Source: Apostichopus japonicus (taxonomy: Eukaryota > Echinodermata > Holothuroidea > Aspidochirotida > Stichopodidae). From it: a stretch of DNA of 64,000 nucleotides. The position numbers and the translations under genes are program-made. Below, in pieces: positions 12,862 through 24,673 of the stretch (its first letter is position 1; every line of letters starts with the position of its first letter). The notes below the pieces were generated by a model. It saw only the letters and a list, made by a program, of their open reading frames with translations, had not been told where the DNA came from and ran no database searches. Where the stretch lies: positions 31,350,611 through 31,414,610 of the forward strand of contig NC_092576.1 in the NCBI RefSeq assembly GCF_037975245.1, given 5' to 3'.

Positions 12862-13133
12862 ATTCCAATATCTTGTTTACACCTCAAGTACACTTCCATC
12901 AAGTTTGAAGGTGACACTATTATACTACACAGCGGGATACCTTTACCAATACTTCCGACTGTAGAAAAGATTCACATAGCTGGAAGTAATGACATATATG
13001 ACAGAGCGTTTAGTATGTTGGAATTACCTGATCACAGCCATGAACAATATGACAAAAAGAGGCCATTAACAGAAAACGATATTTTGAACTTGTTTCACTA
13101 TGAAATGAAATTTGGACGTGTCAAGGAGCTGAT
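12862..13133 (+). CDS. Exon A1 of module gene, long variant
   Basis: Acceptor TATCTCACAG and donor GTAAGTA; starts in phase 0 and leaves 2 nt. At 272 nt it is 66 nt longer than A2-A4. It begins IPISCLHLKYTSIKFEGDTI, ends with LTENDILNLFHYE then RVKELM, and aligns with the other A exons at both ends. An extra central segment including LELPDHSHEQYDKK accounts for most of the length difference. The most diverged A exon, so unit 1 is an old copy. Confidence 0.8.
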
Positions 13134-13699
13134 GTAAGTAAACTCCAAGACTTTTATTTTGATGTATATGGAAATTGAACACGCAGTTGCATTGTGTTTG
13201 CCATATTAAACATAACGCGATACGTATCCCACTGGTTTACAGCAATCATTTTAAACGGGTCTTATATCACAAAAATGTTTAACTGCTTTTAATGATTAGT
13301 GCGTTGTAAATAATTAAGTTAAACACGAAATGAAAATAACATTTAATGTAGTTGGAGTTGCTCGATAGCCAACATTTGAAGTTACAGAAACTGGGTGCCC
13401 CCAACTAACTGCTATAATTTATAGGAGATATCCGATTATCACAGTATTCATTGAACCCTGATCTTAAGGGCTGCCAGATAGTACAGAATAGCTAATGCGA
13501 CCATTTTCCATATTGACAGTCTAAAATAAAGACAACACATCATGAAAACTTCAATAGTACTACTTGCAAGCATCAAAGTTGAACCTAACTTCAATTGCGT
13601 GCATATTTACACACAATAATAACATATTGTAAGGGGCTGGTTGGGGCTTAACTTTTTGTTGAAAAGCTGTTAGGATTTGGCTTTTTTATTCATTTTTAG

Positions 13700-13776
13700 G
13701 TTTGATCAACTTCAGCTGCCAACTTCCTTCTCACCTGGGGCATTTACAGACATAATAAAGACTCAGAACATTCAAG
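13700..13776 (+). CDS. Exon B1 of module gene
   Basis: 77 nt with acceptor CATTTTTAG and donor GTAAAT. Joined to the 2 nt left by A1 it reads M-FDQLQLPTSFSPGAFTDII then KTQNIQ. This matches the B-exon pattern FxGCLLPxTFSSESIPxxL then RNIK in length and phase, though the two Cys/Gly positions differ. Confidence 0.75.
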
Positions 13777-14026
13777 GTAAATACAAGACAATGGACAAGA
13801 TTGATTGATGAATTTCTTCATGTTTTCTCATCTCCTAAAGTTATGCTTTCCAACTGAAAAATTCAAGTATGACATATGCAAAAGTAAAGTATATCTATAA
13901 TAAAATCAGGATGGAAAACTAAGATGTTAACAAACTATTTTCAACAGCATAGAGCATCTGCATGTGTTTGCTATTCATTACTATATCAGAATGTGTGTAT
14001 TTCATTCTTTTTATATTTTCATGTAG
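13777..14026. other. Intron B1-C1
   Basis: Short intron of 250 bases; nothing else seen. Confidence 0.6.
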
Positions 14027-14085
14027 TTTGTTGGCGTCCGTTTGACATTGAGTTTCATTTGGATCAACAGAATGGTCACTGGGAG
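14027..14085 (+). CDS. Exon C1 of module gene
   Basis: 59 nt, acceptor TTCATGTAG, donor GTAAGC. With the 1 nt from B1 it encodes VCWRPFDIEFHLDQQNGHWE, aligned with VSWSKYGYSLNLQSGLWE of C2. It is two codons longer than the other C exons and ends in phase 0 after the invariant WE. Confidence 0.8.
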
Positions 14086-17010
14086 GTAAGCGTTTGAGAG
14101 CATTGTTACATCTTCTAAGATCCATAACCAATTTTACGCAGAAGATATTTTTAGTATATACATATTTCTTACAAACAAGTCAATATCTATAGATTCACAC
14201 TGATAACATTAACAAGCAATAAACCACACTTCACATCATTATTGAATGTTGGAAATATATCAAAATGGAGAACAGAGAAAATGCAAAGAACCAAAACAGG
14301 AATGAGATGAAAACCATTTGTTAACTCTGTGCTCCTTCTGACAATGGCAATTTTGAATGAGATGTAATAGTATTGTGTAAGCGTTTCGTGAGTTCTGTGT
14401 AGCTTTCTACAATGAGGTAACTCCATCCATGCTTCTTGATGTCGGACGGTTGAAAATACGCCCTGGGCTTAGCATGGTACGTACAAGATGGGGATCACCA
14501 ACCATGCGCTGAATCAACAGAGGGGCTGTCATATCGGTACTTTCTAGTTCCACAAAACTTGACAGTCTCTGAATCTGCTGAGATTCCCTTGAGGAATCTC
14601 TGACCGACAATTCTGGGCAAACTAACTGCGCTTTCCATTTATGTATTGTGAAATATACGAGCAATGGTTTAAGTACGAATAACTACACATTTTAGCAACA
14701 AAATGTTACCAACCGTTCGTTTGCAACGTGACAGACTTCTGGGAGTCAACCAATCAGAAAGCGTCCTTAAGAACTTTTTTCACATACGTCTGCTAAACTG
14801 AGTATAAGCTTTACGCGTCAGTAAAACTGTATTCATGTCTCCGAAGATGACATATTTGTAACATTTGTTCACACCTAGCACATTAAATGAGGTATGTTAC
14901 AATGCTTTACACATTCTTTGGACATTTATATTAACAGTAAAGATCTCGAACAATAGCTCCCAGAACTGCTCTGTTAGGAACTATATATGACAGCACCCTC
15001 TGTTAACACTGAGGGTCTTCATTCACTAACTAATCATTACGTTCAGTTTGCAAGAAGATCAAGTATCGATAAAAACATGCTAAATAGAACAATGTACTGT
15101 ATGGAATAACACCATAGCCAAGTTAGACTTTAAGTAGGTTAATTTCTATCGTTCGATGGACATCACTCTTTATATAGGCTGTATGGAATTGGCTAAAAAT
15201 CAAGTTGGTTACAAAGTTGCAACATACACTCTTGAGCAATACTAAACATAGGTTCATTGCAGTGTATTACACTTTATTATAAGTATTCCTTTCATTTAAC
15301 CATTATCAATTACATGTTTTGTAATATTTTGGTAAAATTCACACCACAAAATATGCAAATGTAGTAAAATGTGTAAATTCACAATGGCATAAAATGAATA
15401 CAAAGAATGACAGGTTGAAAGGACGTAGTTCAACTATCCATGCAAATAGGTGATTCTTGTAGAAAGCAAATATAACAAGAAAAAAAAAAGAAGGAAAATT
15501 TAACTCAAACGATTAGCTAAGCTTAACTCAGTTAACAGGAAATGAATGTTAGTGTATCCAACCAACAACCATTATGTCACGCATACTACATGTCCAGAAA
15601 GTTAAGTTAAAGCAATACAGTATATAGATGATTACTATTTTTACTACGTTCATTAACTAATTTATATGTATGGATGTTATTCTCCCAAACCATTAACATT
15701 AACTAGTGCTGACTAACATCAATGACAATTTCGAACGACGGGGCACTCTCTACCAAGAAACTGTTAACATTAACAATCATGTGGTCTCACTTGGTAAAAA
15801 AGTGCTCGTAATTATGAAAACTACATACTGCAACAATTAAAACAGGAATAAAACCAGAAGTGTTTGATGTTTGGCAATTGAATAAATATAAATGAGATTT
15901 GCCTGATGTACAGCAATATGTTCTCTTTTTGTCACTGTATGGTATTTCCGCCCAACAATGTGACTCAAGCTGATTTTTTTTGCATACATACCAAATAAAA
16001 ATAAACTTAATGTGTTGGATAGACGTAATGTGCCACATGTGGATTGCCATGTTGGATCTGTTTGAGCCACACAGAGAACCCACCACTACCCTCTACACGA
16101 TCCACAAAGAAACATCAAATCTCAACGAATGTTCATGTGGGACCCATGTAGGACCCATAACTATCTCACGTTGGTTTTCCCAAATTGGATCCACTGCTAT
16201 TCTACGTGGAAATGTCTGTTTGGGGTGAATATAGGCAAGGAGGACAACACTTCATGTGATCAAAGATGGTTAGCCATGCTAATCTGTTTGCCTTGTACAT
16301 TACAACAAGACTACAACCTGAACAGGGCCAATATGTGTGTGATGACTGGTATACTCAGGATATTTTTTAGAAAAGTTAGGAAGTGTGTGATACCAAGGCA
16401 GAGCATCCTTCAACATTGCTACTGACATTGATTAACGCCCTTCCATTGATGGATTATTTTTTTCTTGATCTAATATATGCATCCTACTGCCTACTAAGAC
16501 ATATTGTTTGCTTCATTCAGTAATATACACATTCATCCTTTAATAAGGGTGTCATCGCAACAGGAATATCTATAACATATTTTCGCTTTTTTTCCCCTGT
16601 GTGAATTGTGCTTGGTAAAGAAAACCATCAATGATATAATAGTTCTTCTTCAGAATTATCAACATGTCAAATATCGCCACCTTACATAATTGGACAGTAG
16701 TTAATGGATGTGTTCTCTCTTCACCAAAGAAGCAACAAGTTAATTTGACCCTTTATCTTGCATTATCAGCCCTCTCACTTGTCAAACTAAAACCAAATTA
16801 AAAATAACTGACTATTCTTGAATTAATTGTGAATCATATGACTTCCATTGAAATATAGCCTCAAGTATTTGTTGTTCTTACATTTGGTGCGTGAGTTCGG
16901 TATCCCCAGTCAATAAATATTAGTGCATTGTTGATTGAACTGAAATGATATCACTGCATTCTCTCTTCATCACTACGCACAAAGATCTAATATTAATTAT
17001 ATGGTTACAG
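14086..17010. other. Intron C1-D1
   Basis: Mostly AT-rich sequence. It contains a protein-like segment on the minus strand at 14407-14610 (listed separately) and a degenerate CCCATGTGGG-type stretch at about 16020-16160. Nothing else is recognised. Confidence 0.5.
14407..14610 (-). other. Possible antisense terminal exon or gene remnant
   Basis: On the minus strand an AG at about 14611 (GGAAAGCGCAG) is followed by an open frame reading LVCPELSVRDSSRESQQIQR, then SSFVELESTDMTAPLLIQRM, GRIFNRPTSRSMDGVTSL and a stop. Composition is balanced and protein-like, unlike the surrounding AT-rich intron. AT-rich, 3'-UTR-like sequence follows the stop. I do not recognise the family. It could be the last exon of an intronic antisense gene, a retrocopy fragment, or chance. 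Confidence 0.3.
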
Positions 17011-17130
17011 GTTGATAACACCGACACACTACGTCAGCTGTGTTCAGACACCATCCATATCAAGGAGAGGGACGACATATTGAAGCAGACGTCTACTATC
17101 ATGTTCATTCACATTGCATCCAGTCATGAG
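17011..17130 (+). CDS. Exon D1 of module gene
   Basis: 120 nt, acceptor ATGGTTACAG, donor GTAAGTC, phase 0-0. It encodes VDNTDTLRQLCSDTIHIKE, then DILKQTSTIMFIHIASSHE. It aligns with D2 over the whole length, including the RxLC motif near the start and ASxHE/D at the end. It closes module 1. Confidence 0.8.
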
Positions 17131-18687
17131 GTAAGTCGATTATGTTAAAGTGTGTGTATTTTGTTGTGATCTTTCTTTTTTAATTCTGAAATCACGTATA
17201 AAAGTACGTAAGTACATTGAGAGATAAGGTAAGTACAATTCATCGTAACTGCTATGATTTTCTTTCTAAATTTCTTCAGTAAAGCTAATGTACAGATTAC
17301 TCTCGATAAACAACTCAGCTATACCAGACATGTGCAATCTGACCTAGCTATACAGGAATATTGCAAGGACCACTAAACATCAGTGCTGCAAATGAGCAAA
17401 GAGACGTTAGACTAGTTTACTAGTTAAAAGAAGAAAATTTCTAGAAAATGAAGCATTCTAAGGTACTCCTTAAACACAAACATAATAAAAACTGTCAATT
17501 GCATTAAAGGGAAATGTCAACTTATTGTACACATATTAGATGCTGTGAATTGTACGCAGTAATACCATCCACCCTTTCCATGTCCTTGTTGAAGGCAACA
17601 TATTGCATGCAATAGTGACGGCAAATATCTGTATTTATTTGGCACCTTGGCTTGTAAACGCGGTAATGAAAAACGAACAAGATAGAATAACTGCATACTT
17701 GGGTAAAGCTTGTAATACAAAGTTGTCCAAATTGAAATCAGCTCTATTCTTTGCACTTTGGAAGAGACTACCACCATTTGTAAATTGGTGCATTTGGCGT
17801 CTCGGGCCAACGACGCAACGGTTTGAATACAACAAACCAGTAGATAAATCCAACCCTGAGGTGGTGCAAGGATCTTTGATTGATATATGATACTAAATAT
17901 CGGATCTAAAGATGAACGAACCAGCTGCAATGGAATGATCATATACAGCCAAATATAAATGTTTAATCATGTTTTCTGTTTACACTATCAATATATACAT
18001 ATAAAGAAAGAAACCAATAGCAATGGAAGTTTGTGTCACAGTGTGACGTCATTCCCAATAAAATAATATATTTAATTTGATGACATAATTGGCCAGATAA
18101 AGCCACATGTACGTAGTACTGGGAATGAGATATTACTGTATGACATTTTTATTGCAACATTAGTTATATACTGGATCAACTAAACCTTGGTACCATAGGA
18201 TGAACTTACCAGTTATGAATTGGGGGTCTATAGAGAATGTATGTTAGTGTGTGTGTTTGTATGTTTCAGAACAAAACTATGTTACAATCTCCTCCTAGTC
18301 GGTATGTTTGATGAATGTCAACTTTTGGTGATGTGATGTGTGTGGGTGTACGTTGTAGTGCCTGTGTGACTAATGGTGTCACATAATGAAAGGTCATGTC
18401 ATGTGTCAAAGGTCAACGATAAAAACAACAATGTTGCCATTACACATGCAGAAAAATAACAATACAGCCCATCGTACTTACCAAAATAAATTTTCACGGA
18501 CTGTATTTATGCATTGTCTCAATTAATGTAAAACTTCAAAGGAAGTCAAATGTCAATAAACGGTTACAATCGGTAATTTTTTTTGTGCAAACTAATCAGT
18601 TACAATAAAAGTTTGATGGACTTCACATTTGGTGGTAACGGGCATGGTGCACCCAAGTTATTTACAACGCCATAGGGTCAGAAGTTA
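17131..18687. other. Intron D1-A2, first part, with dispersed repeats
   Basis: A segment near 17600-17670 containing GGCACCTTGGCTTGTAAACG recurs near 61750-61800 and so is a dispersed repeat. About 18240-18687 is another GTGTGT plus AGGTCA-type repeat, into which the next element has inserted. No coding segment is recognised. Confidence 0.5.
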
Positions 18688-20503
18688 CAGTACTGATTTC
18701 GCTTAACTCCCGTTGAAAAAAAATCAACGATCGATAACAAACGTTGAAAATCGATAAAAAAAGTTGAAAATCGGTTAAAAACGAATAATTTCGTTGACAA
18801 AATTTAGACTACTGCGGGCACGGTTGTCAACGAAGTTTCAACGAAATTTCCACGAAAGTTATCGCGATCAAAAACCGCAAAGGCAATTCTAGACATATCA
18901 AGGTTGTGACTTGCCTTGAATCCTTAGTTTTACTACAGCCGTTTTCAGACTCTACCAGAAGTTGCCGAGGAATATTACAACATTACAAAAGTTTGATTGT
19001 AGATAGAGTAAGTTCTGTACAAGGTGTTTGAAAAATGATTTGGCTATGATAATAAAAACTATTCTTGATCGATCGTAATAAGCACATTCTACGACTCTTA
19101 AGTTATAGGCTAGTATTTAACTAAGATAAGTTTAAGTTAACTCACCAAGGAACGCAGCGTCAGAAAAACGAAATAAAAAAACAAAAGATCCACAATGAAA
19201 CAGTCGTAGCTGGATATCAAAGAGATTTTTATTTCCAATAAATTCCTGTGTTACTGACGAACTACAGTACCGTTTACTACGAACCGCGCTCACTTTCAAA
19301 CTTTTCTGAGAGCGCATTCCGTCCAAAAAATCTTTTTTTTTTTTTTTGAGACGTTATTGTTATTTCCCCCCTAACCCAAAGTTGCCCGCGAATGCAGATG
19401 GACTGCCCTGGTAATTAAGGTCGCAGCCTGGGTCTGGGTCACCTACAGTATGCTGCTTACATGTGAATTCCCTACCCTGGATATCCCCAGCGACAAAACT
19501 TTTTTGAGAGGCTTAGTCCAATCAGAAACCTGGTTTTGTAAAATTCACGCCTACCATCTGTTATTTAGCATAGTATTTATCTTCGTGGGGGTTTAGCACT
19601 GCAGAACCTTCGGCTGGCTGCCTCTAGAAGCAAACATTTTTTACCCCTACTGTTCGTAATGGAATGGATGTAACCTGTAACTAAGTTAATTGAAAACCAA
19701 ATATTCATTCATATATATATATAAGTAGAACAATCCAGCAGGGATAAAAAGTTTATCTTGAATGAACCAATCAGAAGTCGTGCTTTTAATAAAACTTGAA
19801 AACACCTGGCCAGCAAGAGAGTTGCAAACAATTGTTTCCATGACTACTAAGAAAATAAAGCAGTGGCTTTGGGCCCACCATTGGGGAGAATCTGGGGAAA
19901 ATGAATATATTATTTTCATTGCTTATTTGAGTATTGTATATTGGGGAGAGCTGATCAAACATTACTGGGGAGGGCTTTCAACTGGCCCGACGGCATGTAA
20001 ATTTAATTTAATGAGAAGGGGGTGTTTTCATGAGTCTCCCGGTATGCCTCACATGAGAAGTAAATGTTTTGTTTTTCGGTTTTATCATCGTTTTTCAAGT
20101 GGAACAACTCATAAAATCATATATATATTTGAATATCCTTCCTTAGTTTTACTAATCGGGAATCTTTGATAAGGCGTGCAATGCATCGTTCGAAAAAGGT
20201 AACTTTAAAGGAGAAATAAACTCTGGGTTTTTGGAGCGTACATGCGGTAGGGGATATTTTTCTGATACCATTTATGAAATTACTAAGCAAAATATAGTTT
20301 CCCTGAATTTTACGCGAATTTTCCAATTAATTTTTTTTACCCATTTGAACAAAGGCCATTTTGTTAAAATGAGTATTGGGGGCGCTTCAAAAGTGACGTA
20401 CACCAGCCACATCGTAACTTCAAAACAATGAAGCTTTGCATACGAGTTATAGTCTATTCGCACTATGTTCGAGCATCTTGCTTCGCTTATTTCACCGGTT
20501 AAA

Positions 20504-20650
20504 ATGCCCGAATGCCAAGCCTTTGGTTGTGTTAACCGAAGAGGGGAAGAGGGAGCAGAAAAAGGTAAAAGATATTTCGTTATTCCAGATGGAATAAAAT
20601 ATCCGGAAAAGAGTGAACTTTCACTGAGGTGTACAGTACCTGTTCGTTAT
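20504..20650 (+). pseudogene. THAP-like zinc-finger N-terminus fragment
   Basis: The frame opens MPECQAFGCVNRRGEEG and continues RYFVIPDGIKYPEK. MPxxCxxxGCxNRR is the start of a THAP domain, a C2CH DNA-binding finger common in transposases. The second Cys/His pair and the HRFP/AVPTIF-type signatures are absent, so only the first part remains or an intron follows. The open frame runs on to 20992 but that part overlaps the antisense P2X7-C-like sequence and is unlikely to be coding. Confidence 0.5.
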
Positions 20651-20654
20651 GTTC

Positions 20655-21139
20655 TCAGCAGCCGTAGGAAAAGGATTCTTCTTCTTGTACCTCAAGAAAT
20701 TTACAAAACAGTTCTAAATGAACTGGCTGCAAAAATATCTGGGAGAATTCAGGTCTGTTGGTCAGACATTCTCCTGCGTTCAACAAAGCTTTTTCCGCGA
20801 ACAATCCATAGCAGCATATCCTCCCCTTGTCGCTTTCCAATGGCGAACAGAGTGCACACAGACACCATTCTTCGCAGTGGCTCGCGTAACCGGTATTCGT
20901 ATCAGCAACGGAATTCGACCCAACATCACCAACAGTCGCGGACTGATTCTTTGCACAAACTCCTCCTCTCGATGTCTCAGTTCTCCCTCTGAATATTCTG
21001 GTTCGAAAAGATACGATTCCAATCCAAAGGCTTCCATTTTCTTGTTTGAAGATATTTGCTCGGCAGTAAATTGGAGTGCAATGATGGACGTAAGTAACGC
21101 TATCGGTAGGACTGAGTACGGTTTGCGTGTTGAAAGCAA
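20655..21139 (-). pseudogene. P2X7-C-like cysteine-rich domain remnant
   Basis: On the minus strand the first part reads KKMEAFGLESYLFEPEYSE, resembling the PYxFEPE lead-in of invertebrate P2X7-C-like proteins. In a second frame follows HCEEWCLCALCSPLES, then GRICCYGLF, LNAGECLTNRPEFSQIFLQP and a C-terminal LELFCKFLE. The WCxCxxC / CC / C spacing is that of the P2X7 C-terminal (ballast) zinc domain, which is amplified as a stand-alone domain in many marine invertebrates. A frameshift near 20885 breaks it. Its function outside P2X7 is not established. Confidence 0.6.
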
Positions 21140-22204
21140 TCTAATTTAAACACGTTAAAAACCAATTCCTTGAAAAGATCCCAAAATTTATATTTCTACT
21201 GATACTCGTTACAATAACAAATTTTACACACTTTTTAAGCATTTTTACAGATCAATAAAGACAAAAGATATTTTTTGATCGATATTTTATTCATTACTAT
21301 TGTTGAAAGTACAATTCTAATTATTTTAGAGATTGGCAACGATTTTGTCTTGAAATACGCGATGCGGCTAGCTTTCGTCACGGTACATCCGGGTACTGGC
21401 TCAATTCAAACAAAATGGCGCGACACATGAACTACATTCAAATCGTTTTTTCACCTCAAAGAAGGGATTTTTATGCTTTTCTTTTGCTTTTATTGGAAAG
21501 ACCATCTGTCAAAACGTAAGAATGGATGCAAAAAAAACTAGGGTTTATTTCTCCTTTAAAGTAGAATTGAAAATGAACGACATAAAACAATATCTGTGAA
21601 GCGTGTGGAGCACAACTTTGAATATTCGTTGTGAAAGAAAACAACGAACGATGCTTATTGCGTACAGTAAATAAATTTCGCGGAACTGGTATAGCGAAAT
21701 TACGTACTGCAGCTTACGTCAGAGAAGCTCATAAATGACACAGGTGGATAGAGCGCATCAAAATTCGGTTTAGAAAATCCCTCGACAGCCGACAAAAGTC
21801 GATATCTCCTTCCGTTTCGAGTTATAAGCGATTTTGTGTTTTTGCGATATGGTTTTTAGTATATTTTCATTCAATAAGGTCGTTTTTGTGTGTGTGTTTA
21901 AGTAAGGGTGTGACCTAACAGATATTTCGCTAACCGTTTCACCGTATCGCCTGTCGGTCGGTTAAACGCCGTTTCCCGATCGCGGCTTATTCGACGAACC
22001 GTCACTCAACTTTTAATGAAAATAGGACATTATGAGTACAATAATTAAGGTTTTTTTCCAGCAAGTAGCAATTCAGGCAACAAGACAACGATCAATGTTT
22101 GTTAATTACTAAATAGGCCCAATAATATTGCGAAACTTTTTATGTAATAATTGCTGAAAAGAATAACACACATGATCAGTATTCGTGGTCTTCAGAAGTT
22201 CAGA

Positions 22205-22541
22205 TCACAGCAACAGCTTCCCAAAATTTGTGTCACAATCGCGCTGCGCAGTACCATTCATAATTTGCATATAACATCAAAATTTACACTCGGCGTCCAG
22301 ATGGTGGGAGATGTAACATCATGTTCAATGTGTTGTGTTGTTCCCATGGTGCGATGAACTTTGGCAAAGTTCAATGACCTACTTATGTTCTGTGACCAAT
22401 GTCAGTGGGAATTATGTGTGTAAAATCTCGGGGTTTTCCATGTGTTATATATAAAGAAGTTTTACGTAAGCGGAGCGAATTTTAGGGCGGCTCGTTGATT
22501 GTGAGGAAGCACTTATCTAAGCATCAATATTTGTGAAAAAT
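22205..22541 (+). repeat. Dispersed repeat, partner of 6352-6690
   Basis: The same sequence as 6352-6690 in opposite orientation, including TTGTGAGGAAGCACTTATCT and the TTCTGTGACCAATGTCAGTG region. It lies within the 5.0-kb TIR element. No terminal repeats were located. Confidence 0.7.
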
Positions 22542-23689
22542 ATGGTAAGTTTTTTCATTTTCCTTCATTTTCTTTTATGTTTGCCGCAATCCCGCCCGCA
22601 ATTCATGCACAGCATAATACCATGTGTGAAAAAATTGCTGTACACGTGCGGACCTGAGAGAGCAAACTGGCCTTGTGTTGTTAATGTTATGACGGTACTT
22701 TCTAGAACGACTATTTGCGTCTTTGGGGTCAACATATTTTCATATTTTCGGGATTTCAACATGCCATTGATCGATGTACATGGGTGATATATGTCGCAAA
22801 TATAAACTGAGAAAACGAATTGACGACACTATCATGAGCTCATGACTATTGGCCTACTACTTTAGTTATATTGAACACATTATTCATGCCTAAAACATCG
22901 TTTTTCTGTTTTTTATAGATAGTTTGCAGTACATTACTCAGTTCTTCACATATTTTTAAATAATTTTCATGTTTAAAAAGGAAAAAAAATAAAAAAAAAT
23001 AAAAAGAGAATACGCCTTTTTGAAAAATGGAAGCGTCCTCGCAGAATGGGCAGGGCATCTTTATTTTGCTTCAAGTAACATGTTTTCGCTCGGAAACAAA
23101 GTTTCATACTTCAACTCTCATAAAAAACCAAATTTACATCTCGTAAAAATAACTATTTTTCGTAATCTGCAAGTAAACCAAGTTTATATGTCCATTCATT
23201 GTTATTTAAATGGTTAAACAGAACTTCAACTTATTTGGAAGGGTGCCTCGTGGTACATAGCTTGTACTGCTGCCTCATGTACAGCCTGGCGAAGTTAAGA
23301 CTTATGTCACTGTGTTTGCGGTTCACAGTCAGAAAACGTCCCCCGTCAGTTTAACTACACGTTTCTTTGAAGGTTACTTCACATGCAAGCCTGAGAATGC
23401 TTTTGTAAATATTCGCTCTTTTAAAGGACTGTACTAAAGTCTAATTGATATTAATAAACGAAGTTACGTGTTTTCCGACGTTTCGCGTAACCACATATTG
23501 ACCTTCTATTTCATTTAAAAAAGAATTTCAACGTACTGTTGAAAATTTCACGAAGGAAATGACTGAGATAACCAATCGTTAAAATTCGATAAAAAGCGAT
23601 AAAAATCGGGGAATTTCGATGAAAAACGAAGAATTTCGGTTATTTTTCTTTCAACGAATTTTAACGGGAGTTAAGCGAAATCAGTACTG

Positions 23690-24467
23690 TATGTTGTACA
23701 CCTCCACACCGTGGATCTGCGTCTGAAGTTCTGAGACATGCTTTACATAGAACTCCTTGGCACACTGACCTTAATATGATCTTGGACTTTAAATTCTAAT
23801 CATGTGATGCATGTATTATTGTCCTATTAATCCAATCATCATAAAATCATTTTCTAGTATTAACTTCCATAAGCCTGGGGTGTTATCTAGATATGAGAAT
23901 GTGAGCAAGCAGTGGTTGGGAATTCCCAGACGGGTTAAATCACCTGGTACCATAGTACGTCCAGATACTCCCCGCTCCTTCTGGTTACTGTGTACAATCT
24001 ATTTACATAAATATACATGATGAGTTACTCCAAACAGTACAAATGTAAGCTTCGATTAGTACCCCCATACAACATTTGGACAAACCAAACTAATTTTTGA
24101 GAAAGATACAAAGCCACGGGTCCTAAATAGAATACTGCTATAGTTAATTATCCACTCCAATAGTTGTAATGATAATCTCTGTACAGACAATGCTGGTGTC
24201 ACATGAATATTCAGAATATTATAAGAAAATTGGTGGTTAAAATTATGATACAAAAACTCATTTCAGTAAAACTGATAGTTTCCGACAAGCAGCTGTAATG
24301 TATTTATATTTTTTTGTTACTATTCAAAAATAATATTTTATACTCTGTACTGAGAGATAAATTCCAGACCTTCGGAGTTGTTATCGATCAGTGTATAATA
24401 CTTGGTTGAATATCCTGGAATAATTACTATAATTATATATTCCGTTAATTGTCTTCCTTTCCTTCAG
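23690..24467. other. Intron D1-A2, last part
   Basis: From about 24370 this matches the sequence before exons A4 (about 49255) and A5 (about 62880), with GTTATCGATCAGTG and TCCTGGAATCATTA-type words, so module duplication included the upstream intron end. The rest is unremarkable. Confidence 0.6.
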
Positions 24468-24673
24468 ATTCCCATCTCCTGTCTGTATCTGAACAAGTCC
24501 TTCAGTAAGATTGATGCTGGTGACGTCATCCTTTATTCAGGGCTACACCTGTCATGTCCTGTATCAGTAAAGGAGGTAGTAATAGATACAGAGGAAGGAA
24601 GAGAAATGACAGAGACAGAGGTTGTTGACATATTGATGTTTGTAAAACAGTCACATATGTTGGAAGAGCTTGA
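24468..24673 (+). CDS. Exon A2 of module gene
   Basis: 206 nt, acceptor CTTTCCTTCAG, donor GTGAGT; phase 0 start, 2 nt left. It reads IPISCLYLNKSFSKIDAGDV, SGLHLSCPVSVKEVVIDTEE, REMTETEVVDILMFVKQSH and MLEELE. It differs from A3 at 13 of 69 residues. The central 37-base block around GACAGAGACAGAGGTTGTTG is identical in A2, A3, A4 and A5. Confidence 0.85.

Larger units (their letters stand above)
20209..21555. mobile_element. TTAA-flanked TIR element (Kolobok-like)
   Basis: Terminal repeats AGGAGAAATAAAC(T/C)C are inverted at the two ends and each is flanked by TTAA (20205-20208 and 21556-21559). TTAA targets with a THAP-type coding remnant suit the Kolobok superfamily; piggyBac shares the target but normally starts CCC. 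The 1.35-kb copy lacks a full transposase. It carries a THAP-like fragment on the + strand and a P2X7-C-like fragment on the minus strand, overlapping tail to tail. Confidence 0.7.
18688..23689. mobile_element. 5.0-kb TA-flanked TIR element
   Basis: The left end begins CAGTACTGATTTCGCTTAAC and continues TCCCGTT; the right end is its inverted complement, exact for 27 bp. TA flanks both ends (18686-18687, 23690-23691). Inside each end are arrays of GAAAATCGATAAAAA and TTCAACGAA-type words (about 18715-18860 and 23525-23660), again in the same orientation at both ends. The architecture copies that of 7471-10503 with an unrelated sequence. No transposase is recognised. It holds a nested TTAA element and a dispersed repeat, so it is older than these. 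Confidence 0.75.

Noticed and set aside
15787-16425. Overlapping ORFs on both strands near 16 kb
   Set aside because: They track a degenerate CCCATGTGGG-type repeat; no protein family or splice signal was seen.
20465-20992. A 175-codon + strand gene in the TTAA element
   Set aside because: Only the first 49 or so codons after 20504 look THAP-like; the rest overlaps the more convincing antisense P2X7-C-like sequence.
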